Below are positions 1-12,371 of a DNA stretch of 64,000 bases, one piece after another. The stretch spans positions 18,688,741 to 18,752,740 of the forward strand of contig NC_092805.1 of NCBI RefSeq assembly GCF_040954645.1, written 5' to 3'. The notes beneath the pieces were generated by a model, which saw only the letters and a program-made list of their open reading frames with translations, had not been told where the DNA came from and searched no databases. This DNA is from Diabrotica undecimpunctata (lineage: Eukaryota; Arthropoda; Insecta; Coleoptera; Chrysomelidae). How positions within the stretch are numbered: position 1 is the first letter of the stretch; every line of letters starts with the position of its first letter. The position numbers were made by a program, and so were the translations under genes.

Positions 1-67
1 AAAAAACACAAAATGTCTGCTGTTAGGCGCGGGAACGTTAGGATGCTCTGTAGCTAGGACATTATTA
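1..67 (+). CDS. ATG7: ATG7 exon: ATP-binding GxGxxG loop (partial at left edge)
   Basis: Reading from base 2 gives a frame with [19 protein letters not shown], the Rossmann nucleotide-binding glycine loop of the E1 adenylation domain. The donor GTAAGT starts at 68 and the exon closes in phase 0. The left end runs off the window. Confidence 0.9.
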
Positions 68-3000
68 GTAAGTAAAGCAAAAGTTAAAAATTATTATCCG
101 AGTCTCATCGTTCGAGTTCAGTATACAATCAATTGTAGTGAAACAGAACCAATTTAGTATATTTTACAACGTGTATTGTATGAAATTCGAGTATAAATTC
201 TTGAAATAGCAGACGTATTGACTATCTTGAATGACAGTGTTCATATAATTTCAACGGTGTAGTATACTAAAGTAGTATACTAAAGATGGAACATATTAAT
301 ATTTTTACATGTAGCTGATAAACGACGGAACTGACATCACATTATCCCTACAATGTTCGACGTGAATTTGGCTTATATGTTTTTATGTTATAAAAATAAT
401 AATTTTTTAACCCTTCACTGCATGATTTTTTATTTTTCGTTACAAAAAAGTTTGCAGACTGGATTTTCGTTATTTTTGCGGAAGAAATGAAAAAAATTCT
501 GAGCAACAAATTTTTTTATTTTGGAAAAATATAAGTGTTGTTTATGAACAACATTATGCAAATAAGGATATACTTAAAACAATATTTTCACTTTTCGCAC
601 AACACATGTGTGTTATTCTATTGCGCTGTGGAAATTTGCACTAGTTGTTTTTCCTATCATACAAGCCAATGGCGAATTCCATCCATTCGAACATTCTCTT
701 CGTTAATTGTAGCGACTCCTCAGTTTCACTTGCTGAAGGTCTTCTCCTTTCTGCTGTGGTAAATCGCTCTCCTGTTCTGCATAATGCTTCTGCCAGTTGT
801 GTTCTAAACTGACGTGTGTGACTTTAGACTTGTTTGGTAGGTACTGCTTTATGTAGTGCCTAGCTTTGGTAGAACAAATTTGCTCATCGATGGACAAATA
901 TTGTTCCAATAGAATTCCGTTTGAACTTACTTCATTGAGGTGGGCAATTATTGGTCTAATTTTATAAACTCTATCGTAGTTTGGATTGTCACGGGGTAAG
1001 TCATTCTCGTTATTATTGAAATGTAAAAATTGTCTGATCTTTTCGTACCTGTTGTCTGACACAGCACTTTTTATTTTCTCAAAGCCAATTTCTTCTGACC
1101 AATATGCCTTGTATTGGGCAAATGAACAAGGGACACACATATATAAGTCCAATAAACTGCTTTGTGTCACTCAGTCTAATATTCAGTGGTTTGTTAGGAT
1201 TCTGCTGTATCGCATATAAATTTGATTCCTCCACAATTTTGTCTAAAAGGCTATTTGTGAAGAATAAATTAAAATATTCATAGGGACTTTCTAGTTGTAG
1301 GATATGATTTGGAAGACTCAATTTTTTTTTCATATAATGTCTAAAAATAAAAAACATCTAGTATTTTTGATCACAATTTGATTGTATAATAAGTATACCT
1401 TTGCCTTTGGAGTAAACCAGAGTTTCTGGAGGCTACTCCCGTACAGTGCCATTAACTATATTAGTGTCTACAGCATTCTTATCAATTTCGTTCACTGGTT
1501 CAGAATTCTCATTATCAGACTCATCATATGTACCAACTTGTTCGTCAGGTAAGAAATCTGGATCGATAATATCATCATTATCATCATTAAACCCATCTTC
1601 GCTATCCCAAAGCCTATCTGTTATATCGGGAAGTTCCTTGTCAGTCAGCGACCTTTTATATTTTCAACTCATGATGTTTTGCAGCGTTTTATAATCTTCG
1701 ATACGACCATGTGGAGGGTTACGTTTAAATTCAAGCAATATTTTATATTGCAAATAGGTGTTACTAGTTTTCTTTTTACTTACATACCGTAAAAGAGACC
1801 ATAGCTCTTTTTCAAGACTGTATTCTTTTTTAGGGTTGGGGTATTAGACATATTACATTTGTCGATAACGCTAATGTTTCATTTTCAAACCCTGTTCGCC
1901 AAAGTTTATTTATCTACCAAGACTCAGTTGAAGCAAAACCGAAGTCACAAGCGGCTGCTGATGGTCTTAAAAGAATTTTTCCAGGAGTGGTAAGCATTTT
2001 TTCATCCTATTGACAGTAAATTTCAATATTAAACCAGATGTTTCTGTAGGTATGTTCAAACGGTATCTTATTTGATTAGGTTTTTAATTTTTGTAGAATT
2101 CTAAAGGCTTTCAAATGACTATACCAATGCCTGGTCATCCGGTCGGAGAAAGTTTTATCCAAGAAACAGTTCAGCATATTGAGAAGCTCATTGAGCTCAT
2201 CGTTGAACATGATGTTGTATTTTTATTGATGGATTCAAGAGAAAGTAGGTGGTTGCCTACTTTGTTAGGAGCCAATCATAATAAGGTAATATATCACATT
2301 TTATTTTGTTTAAAATCATTAAGCAGATATAAATAAATAGTTTTATTAAACGGATTTATCCAAAATCTCGTATTTTTTTACTTAACCTGAAAACCGAGGC
2401 CAAATTTTAATAATTGTAATAAATATACAATATTATATATTGTATAAAGTGTACAATAGAAGAACAAATGAATCCATACTGGACCAGCTAAACATAAAGA
2501 AAAGACTAAGAACACAAATAATAAGCTATTTTGGACATGTGCTTCGAAGAAATGGTCTTGAAAAACTTACCAGCCAGGGAAAAGTAGAAGACAAAAGAAA
2601 TAGAGGTAGATCTCCCACACGATACACGGACCATATTGTTGCTACCATTGGCGCTCCATTGTCAGAATGTGCTAGAATGGCAGAAGATAGAAAAACGTGG
2701 AGGAACATTGGGAAATTTAGCTAATAGCTTCATGATATCACGATACCTGCATCAGGTTAACGACTAAGAAGAAGAAGATAAAGTTATAAAAACTATGAAA
2801 GAAGACAAAATTTTTTTAAACTGTAATAAAAAGTGGTAGATTGTTAAAAATTGACAATAGAAACAAATAATAAAATAGTGAAATGAGTTGCTATCACCAA
2901 CAGGTTTTTGATGTTAAATCATGTAAAAATACCTATCATATTGTTAAATTCATTTAAGTTGCACATCGAAATTACCGTGACACGCACTAGTTAAGTTTTT

Positions 3001-6000
3001 ATAGATATGCACATTGTTGCCACATTTAAAATTTATTTTTACGGAACAAAGATGTATATTGTAAAATCAAAATAAGTCACACATGGATATCAACCTGCCT
3101 TAGTATGCCGGTGGATATAATCGTGGCGCAGCGGTAAAAAAAATGGTGCAGCCTTTCCATGCGGTCAGGAAATCTCATTTTGAAATAAAACTCAGCAAGG
3201 TGTCCGATAAAGGGTTCTTGTCTGACGTCATATTTAGGAATTGAGCTGCGAACTTCACGCCACACGCCACAACCTCTCAGTATCATCGACGTGTGTGCCA
3301 GGATCAGGATCGACAAAATGCTTTGAATGATTCACAGTTTGTTGTTTAAATCCTACATGGGCTAAACAATGGTATTTATAAACTCCCAGCTCTCCCAACG
3401 AATTCGAAAATTGTAAATAATATTAATTCTGCGTTACTTCTCTATCAACTGACACATATTTGAGGGCACACCTTTAATTTTTCTGTTTATCTAATTAAAA
3501 AATAAAATAGTTTCACAGAAATCTCAAAATATGACCTCTATGACAGGATACGCACATAGATTGAGCGCATTTGTGAATTTTTTTGGATTAACAGCGATGT
3601 TGCCTTATTTAAAAAATATAGTTTATGACAAATTTCTTAATTCTTCTTCTTTCAACCAATTTACTTGTAGTTTTAAGTGGTTTGGTTGGGTTACATTAGG
3701 GGTTTTAAGAATAGGCTACTAACATTATATAATTATGATTCTGTAGTTAATGTCAATTTTCTATTTGCGCTGTTGCCACATAAATCATCAAACAATACTA
3801 AATAAGGAAGTACGGATATTTCTTGATTATTACTTAGGCAATATATTTGCGAAAGTTGTTTTATGGTTTGATTTTGAACTTAAAATTAATGAAAATTCTT
3901 GGTTTTTAACATGTTTTTAGATTATTATGTAAATATACATGTCTAAGAAATAATGGCACGGAAATATTTCTGTGAACATCTAAACTTGGCAATAATTTTC
4001 CACCACTAACTAGGGGTTGCGCATAGTACCATTTCTTACCAAATTGTAGTTAAGTAAAACGTGTAAAAAATGTGCTATAAAACGTGTTAAAAAAATTGCG
4101 TGTACTAGTGCAGTATGGGAATTTTCGAAAGTGGTTTCGTGACAAAAAATGAACAGAAGCTAATGCAGTTTTATTTCAACCTAGAGGTCATAAAGGAAGT
4201 GATAGTATGCTGATGTGGAAATTATTTAAAAATGAACGGTAAAATGGCCTTCAGATGCAGTAAAACATTCGTGATGAAGAAAGCTCGCTGAACAGTGTGG
4301 AGTTTGTATATCGGCAAGAAAACGGTACGTTTTTTGAACATGCTAGATTGCCGCTAAACAAAATCTTTCTGCTAGTGTCAGCTTTGTTGCATTTGGTGCC
4401 TTCGGGTCAAACTCTCGTGCAGAGTAAATTGGGGATATCTCCTACCACGATATTTAACTGGTATAGGTATTGCAGAGAAGTGTTTATAAGTTTCGCTAAA
4501 AACAACTCTACAAAACTAGGAGGCACGGGTAGCATTGTGGAAATTGACGAGGTACAATTCGGTAGGAGGAAATACAATAGTGTGCGTCTGTATACCGGTT
4601 AATGGATATTTGGCGAATACGAGCGAAACACTGGGAACGTTTTCGTTATTCCTGTCGAAAGGAGCTATACCGATACTTGGCTCGGAATAATTTACGAATG
4701 TTGTTCTGAATCTATTTTTTTGTGGCATTTTAAAGTAATTACTATTTAAATGGGAATAAGCCACAATTAAAGGTTAAAGCAAGTTTATTGACGTTTCAAT
4801 TTCCACTTCGGAAATCGTTCTAAAAATACAAACATTACCAATGTTTGCACTATCATGATTGGTTAGGTGGTCTAAGGGATCATATCGCTTCGATCTCTTT
4901 GCTTGTTGTTTGTTGAGAAGGTTGTATGCCAGGGTGTTAGGATGCACGCACACCTGTTTTGATATTGTTCAGAAATTTTTTTCTACTCTTTAGAGACTGT
5001 TGATACCTGCAGATCTCTATACAATAAAAGAATGGTTAATAAATACCTAGGTCACGAGATTCGCAAATAAAAAATAGAAATCGCTGAGCTTCTTCGATTG
5101 TAAATGAAAATTTTCACAAAACAAAATACAATAATAATCTATTGAACATTGAAGAGTTAATAACCTTTTTTCTATCGGAACGGAAGAATGATCATATTTG
5201 TAATAAATAAAAATTATGTTCGATATCGGTAATTTGAGAATTTTTTTTTTTTTCCTTAGAAAGATGTAATTGCATAATAAATGCATTATGGGAACCATTC
5301 TATTGTAGAAATAATACAATTATTTATTGCTGCTTTTGAAAATCATTCAATTCTGATTGAAAAAACAGTACGATCAATTATTAAAAACTTTAAAAATTTC
5401 GGTTGCATAAATACCTGTATGAAATGTCGTCCAACGGATCAACCATAATCAAAACAAATCTCTGTTGATGGCGAAGCTCGCGAAATGCAAGTTTGTTTAA
5501 CTGCTGAAGAAACGCCTTGTTCGAGTAGACAAATTGCGGACGAAGTTGACCTAAAAGAGAGAACTGTAAGGAATATTTTAAAACGAAGTGGATACAGTTG
5601 CTATAAAGTGCAAACCACCCATTTTAAATGTATGGAATTGTGTGAAACTATGATGGAGAAACTATGGAGAAATCGAATGAGAACAATAACTTTTTAAAAA
5701 ATGTTTAGTTTTCCGTTGCATCTTCAATCACAATCCATAAACGTCATAATCCATCTGTTATCTAGGGAAAATAAACATTTGAGTGTTGCAGTAAAAACAC
5801 AATACCTAAAGAAATTAAATGTATGGACTGGACTTTACAACGATAATATAATTGGTCCATTTTTATTACGGGAAATCTGAATGGACGTAGGTATCAAGAT
5901 TTATTACGCAATCATATTCCAGCAATTCGAAACCTTGCGGTCAACTTCGATGATGTCTGGTTTCAACAGAATGGTTACCCAGCACATAATGCAATCAAAA

Positions 6001-9000
6001 TTACAAATTATTTGGAACAAACATTCCCTTTACGATTAATTTCTACACGAGGAACAATAAAATGGTCGAATAGATCACCAGATTTGGCACCTTTGGATTT
6101 TTATTTCTGAGGAATGCTAAAATCAAAATTATATCGGCATGAATTTGAATGAGCCGCCAATTTAGCAGAATGGCAAGAAAAAATTGTTCAACTATGTAGT
6201 CGGGTACAGCTAAATCAGCTGAATGCAATAAGACTTACTTTAGTCGATAGATTCGAATTTTGTTTAGCACAAAATGGTGGTTTGTTCGAACATTTAATTG
6301 GTTAGAGATTTTTTAAAAATGCCTTTAATTTTAATTAAATTATTTAGAATATTTTTTTTAGTTGGTTTTTTTCTTATAAAAATAATATTTATATTTTGTT
6401 AATTATAAGTTAATTATTGTTTTATTTCCAAGCTACCACAGCTAAAAATCTACAAGAATTGCATTTAAAACTCGAATATAAGTGTTCGAGTTTTTCTTAA
6501 GGTTTACCGACGGAAAGTTGGCGGCGAAATAATTTATGCAAAGAACTACACACTCCTCGCCAGTGTCCGATAATTACTGAATGCCGGATAGCCGGATGTA
6601 CCTTGGCGTTTCGCACTGTGAAGGAAGGCTTAAAATTTTACAACTCGTCAGGGGAATAATGCGTTGTTGCCACACAATTCCTTAATCAATGTTCTTTGTT
6701 ATCTAATTAAGTAATTGATAGTATCAATTAGTAAATAACAATTACATGGCTACTTTATTTAAGTTTTTTTTGGGACAATACTACTTTTCATTCTACAATG
6801 AAGTGTAGTGGATTTCAATATTATTTTACACTCATGTATCGGACTAAAATTTTAGAAGGAAAGATGTAACAAATATAGCAACTCCGTTTGAAAGTCATAT
6901 CTACTGCTTCGAGATGGTGACTACCTCTCACTTCTATTCAAACCGCATACTGAATAACGTCTACGGTAGTTGAAAAATTGCCATATCGGTATATAATTAA
7001 TAATTTGTTACTTACAAAAAAAATCGATACTAAGTGAATTTCATTTTTAGCTAGTGATAAACGCAGCCTTAGGATTTGATTCATATTTGGTAATGAGACA
7101 TGGTATATGTACTGAGGGTATAAACATTCCACAACTACCACATCCCGAAGGATTCAAAAGTATTCCGGGAAATTATTTAGGATGTTATTTTTGTAACGAC
7201 GTTACGGCGCCTGGAGATGTAAGTAAATATTTTATTCAAACTTTAATATACTGGATTGTGAAGTTAAAATATTTGTCATATTTTAAAATGCCATTAAAAT
7301 ATGTCACGCATATATTTCTTTAGTCGTGCTCTCCTACTCAAACTCATGTTTCCTTCATGCTGACTACATTATAACCTCACTATACAGTCCGTTAAGTTTT
7401 AAATTAGATACAAACTATAAATGGCAACACTCCGCTCCGTCGACTTTCCAAGAACCTCCGTTGACCCGTCGCCAATAATTTATCATTACACACAAGTTGT
7501 TTAAATCAATAACAGCGTAGATATTTAATTTATTTGGTAAACAACATGTCTGTTTATACACCCGCAAAAAGGTTCAAATAATAAAATGGTTTTATGGTGA
7601 TAATTCTGGACAAGTTTTTTGAGGGGAGACCAATTTCTTGTCTACAGTCAATTCATAATATTGTTAAAAGTTTTGAGAGTTGTTATTGCCTCAAAAATTG
7701 CAGAAAATGTAACGCTCGAGAAGTGTCACCAGAAAAAGTTAAGGAAAGAGAATACCGGGATACACATTTGTGCAACAATCGAGGTAGATTCAACGCGTTT
7801 AAGTAGAAGCGTTGCTAGCAATGTTACCGTAACGAAAGTATGGAAAAAGCACGGTTACAAAAATTTTAAATATATGAAAACGCAGCAGCCTTATTCAGAC
7901 AGACTACTTTCGAAGAATGGACTTTTGTGAAACTCTAATAACGAATACTGATAATGAACCAAATTTTATTAAAATATTTTAAAATCCCTAAACTAATTTT
8001 CGAAACCAAATTCCTATTTTTGTTTTAATCTGTGCCTTCTAAGAATTCTTAGAATCTGAATCTGAATTCTTCGAAGGCACAGATTAAAGAAAACATCTGA
8101 ATTTGGTTTCGAAAATTAGTTTACTGATTTTAGTATCAGATGTTGCTATTTGCGTCTATACGAAGCCATGTTAGACTTTCTTCCTAAGACAGAAAAGATT
8201 TATTTTCACTTTCAGAGCGACTGTGAATAACCGTCTCTGATGATTCCTATTAGGGTGAAATACGTATAAGCGGAAACACAGACGCACTGTACGTGAAATC
8301 AAATCATAACTGTCTTTTCCTAAAATATTTTACTTACTGATGAATCTTCTGTTTCGTTTTGTCCACTTTTCAAAAGTGGACAAAATCATCTCCATATTCG
8401 CAGTATATCATCTTCACCGTCATTCTTATTGAACATTCAAAGCTATCACACATTTTTTCCTAGTCACTGTAGGCTAAACACTCTTTGTACAAATTTATTG
8501 CTTCGTAAATATTGCTTAAGTTTTAATTACAATGAATATTGTTGTAATAGTAATAAATTTGTAGTCTATGAAAAACCGAACATTAGATCAGCAGTGTACA
8601 GTAACTAGACCAGGAGTATCACAAATAGCAGGTGCTCTAGCGGCAGAATTGGCAGTTGCAATGTTACAACATAATGAAGGGTATGTATGAACTATTCTCA
8701 TTAGGCAACCTCTATACAGGGTGGTCCTTAAGTAATTGTACAAAAAGAAACCATAGATTCTACAGTTTAAAATATTGGTATTTAAGTCAAGTTGCTTTAA
8801 TAAAATGTTGATATTAAGAAAGATATAGGGTGTTAAAGTGGAAATTAAAAATTTTAATTTTCACTATAACTTTCATGTTTGTAAACATTTATGTATAAAA
8901 ATTCATAACTGGGTACTATTGATCATCATTAATTATAATCTGATGAATACTTTAATGTAGCTGATAGAGGGCACCACATATGCCACATATGTGGCATACA

Positions 9001-11364
9001 TTTGCACTTCACTTTTTTGCTTTTTAAGTTACCGGTATCTGTGATAAAAAATATTAAAGATACATTATTTTACCAAAAAAAAGGTATACTTGTTAATAAC
9101 TTCAAAACTTAACAGTTTTCGAGATATTCGCATTTTAGAAATCAAGGCAACGAAAGAAAATTAGACAAAAACATCAATACTTCTGAATTTTGGTATAAAA
9201 TGCCTTTAATAAAGTTAATAGTTAACGAAATATTAAATAAAATAAATATATTAGCAGGATAGAATAGTAGGATTTGACAAAATAACAGAATAATTGGATT
9301 TTACAACAAACATTTTACGTTTTGTATTAAATTAAAGTCATAATCAAAATATTTTATTAATAAACCAAATTAGGAAATAGTTAAACTTAATAACATTAAA
9401 CTTTTTGTCAAACTAAGTGTTCGATATGTCCACCATTTTCTTTAATTCATTTGTCAATACATTCCATAAAAGATCGTCTCATATTAAATAGCATCATTGG
9501 TTCTAAAGAAACTGCTGCAGTATTTATAATAAGTATTATAAGTATAATAGATAATAAACATAATATTAACTACCACGAAAAATCCAACGTTTAGGGAAGT
9601 TGTATTTAATTATGTTCTCACTGCACTTTTCTCTATAATGTGGTGGTGTACCAATCAATAAAATCATTTTATAAAAAATGTAAATAAATCTCACCATTCA
9701 AATTACAAGGTAATTCGCATGTCCATAAAAAATAATTACAAATGGTACAAAACCATACGATATGCATTTTAAACATGAATTTTAAATAAACGTATGGTTT
9801 GGAACAATTGGTAATTATTTTTTACGTACATGCGAATTACCTTGTAATTTGAATGGTGAGATTTATTTACATTTTTTATAAAATGATTTTATTTGATTTA
9901 TTGGAAGAATTGTCATCAAGCTTAAGGCAAAATATGTGGTTTATGCAAGATGGTACACCACCACATTATAGAGAGGGGGCAGTGAGAACATACTTAAATA
10001 CAACTTTCCTGAATGTTAGATTGTTCGTGGTAGTCATATTCCTTAGGTCATGTGGTGAGATATTAATATAATTACTTAATGCATAAAAATCCCAAAAGAA
10101 TGCTTATTATTTTACTTATAAATACTTATTATAAATACTACAGCAGTTTCTTTAGAACCAATGATGCTATTTAATATGAGACGATCTTTTATGAAATGTA
10201 TTCACAAATGAATTAAAGAAAATGGTGGACATATCGAACACTTACTTTGACAAAAAGTTTAATGTTATTTAGTTTAACTATTTCTTAATTTGGTTTATAA
10301 ATAAAATATTTTGATTATGACTTTAATTTAATAGAAAACGTAAAATATTTGATGTAAAATCCAATTATTCTGTTATTTTGTCAAATCCTACTATTCTATC
10401 CTGCCAAAATATTTATTTTATTTAATATTTCGTAAACTATTAACTTTATTAAAGGCATTTTATACCAAAATTCAGAAGTATTGATGTTTTGTCTAATTTT
10501 CTTTCGTTGCTTGTAGTAATTGCGTTAAATCTGAATTATGCAGTTGATTTGTAAAATGCGATTATCTCGAAAACTGTGGAGTTTTGAAGTTATTTACAAG
10601 TATACCTTTTTTTGTTAAAATAATGTATCTTTAATATTTTATATCACAAACACCGGTAACTTAAAGTGCAAAAAAGTTAGGAGCAAATGTATGCCACATA
10701 TGTGGCATATGTGGCGCCCTGTATCAGCTACATTAAAGCATGCATCAAATTATAATTTATGATGTTCAATAGTACCCAGTTATGAATTTTGATGCATAAA
10801 TGTTTACAAACATAAAAGTTATAGTGAAAATTAAAATTTTAAATTTTTACTTTAACACCCTGTATCTTTCTTAATATCAACATTTTATTAAAGCAACTTG
10901 ACTTAAATACCAATATTTTAAAGTGTAGAATCTACGGTTTCTTTTTGTACAATTACTTAAGGACCACCTTGTATATACCGTGACATCATAACCTTTATAT
11001 GAAAAAAAAAACGTGCATCTTACAAGTCTGGCCTGAAATAGGTACCAAAGTAGTCATAAGTATATTCTATTGTATTTTATATCCAGATGGAATATAGAAC
11101 CATGTAAGGCCCCTGCTAGTTGAAATATACAATACAATGAACTAAATCTTATTGCAAAAAACCAATTCGTATAAACCAAAGCTAGTTAATCCATTAACTC
11201 AATTAAAAATTGTTCAAACAAGTCGTTAGTTTCATAAAACTAAACAAAAGATAAAATCAGTATTCTATAGGCATTTATGAGCTTTACTAGCAAATAAAAT
11301 ATAAGAAAAATGTTATCAATATTGTTCAAAACACTAAGAATTTATTAGGTAAATATATATAAAA

Positions 11365-11446
<82 letters not shown>

Positions 11447-12311
11447 AATTTATGTTAAAGTAAAATTGTGACTTATTTCCAATAAAAATAGAAATTGTAT
11501 TTTGTCAGTATTTTTACTATAAATAAATAAATTTTTGGCCATATAAACATGAAAAATCTGTGTACATTTGTGTACGCCTTCTACATTAATTTTAAGGACT
11601 ATCTTATTCATTATGTAGTAAACTTGTTCGGTTTATTCTTGTAAATGTCCCTATATATACATTGCACAGTTTTGTTGAGTTTAAAATTCATTGTATTGTT
11701 CACACTCGATATCGATGACAATCAAAAAATAAATCCATGCAACGAATATAAATACCTGGGCGTCATCTTCGACCGTAGTGGAAAAGACGAACGAGAAATA
11801 GAACATCGAATTGTACAAGCACGAAGAGCTATAGCATGTTTGAACGGAATTCTATGGAGTAAAGAAATATCAAAGAAAAGAAAATGGAACATCTATGAGA
11901 CAATGGTTAAAACTAGCGTACTTTATGGAGCTGAGACATGGAGAATAACCGAAAAATATAAGAAAAAGGTCGAAGCCACGGAAATGGATGCCATCAGAAG
12001 ATCGATGAGAATATCAAGAGCCGACAGAATACGGAATGAAGTGATAAAACAACAAATGGGTATAGAGGGCACTATAGTTGAGGATATTGAGAGAAAACAG
12101 CTCATATGGTATGGGCATGTACGAAAGATTGCCTAAAAAAACGATGATGTGGCAACCCCCAGAAAAGAGGAAACGAGGAAGACCACCACAGAGCTGGAAC
12201 CTGGGAGTTAGGAAAGCGATTAGCGCTCGAAATCTGGACGAAGACCTAACTCAAGACAGAATACAGTGGCGTTTGGGAGTCGGACAACGTCGTAAGACGT
12301 TATAAAAAACC

Positions 12312-12371
<60 letters not shown>

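Noticed and set aside
535..762. 75-codon open frame on the plus strand
   Set aside because: It is the shadow of the antisense piggyBac relic and its flank; no family motif.
1446..1694. Serine-rich 82-codon frame on the plus strand
   Set aside because: It is the complement of the acidic N-terminal block of the minus-strand piggyBac transposase.
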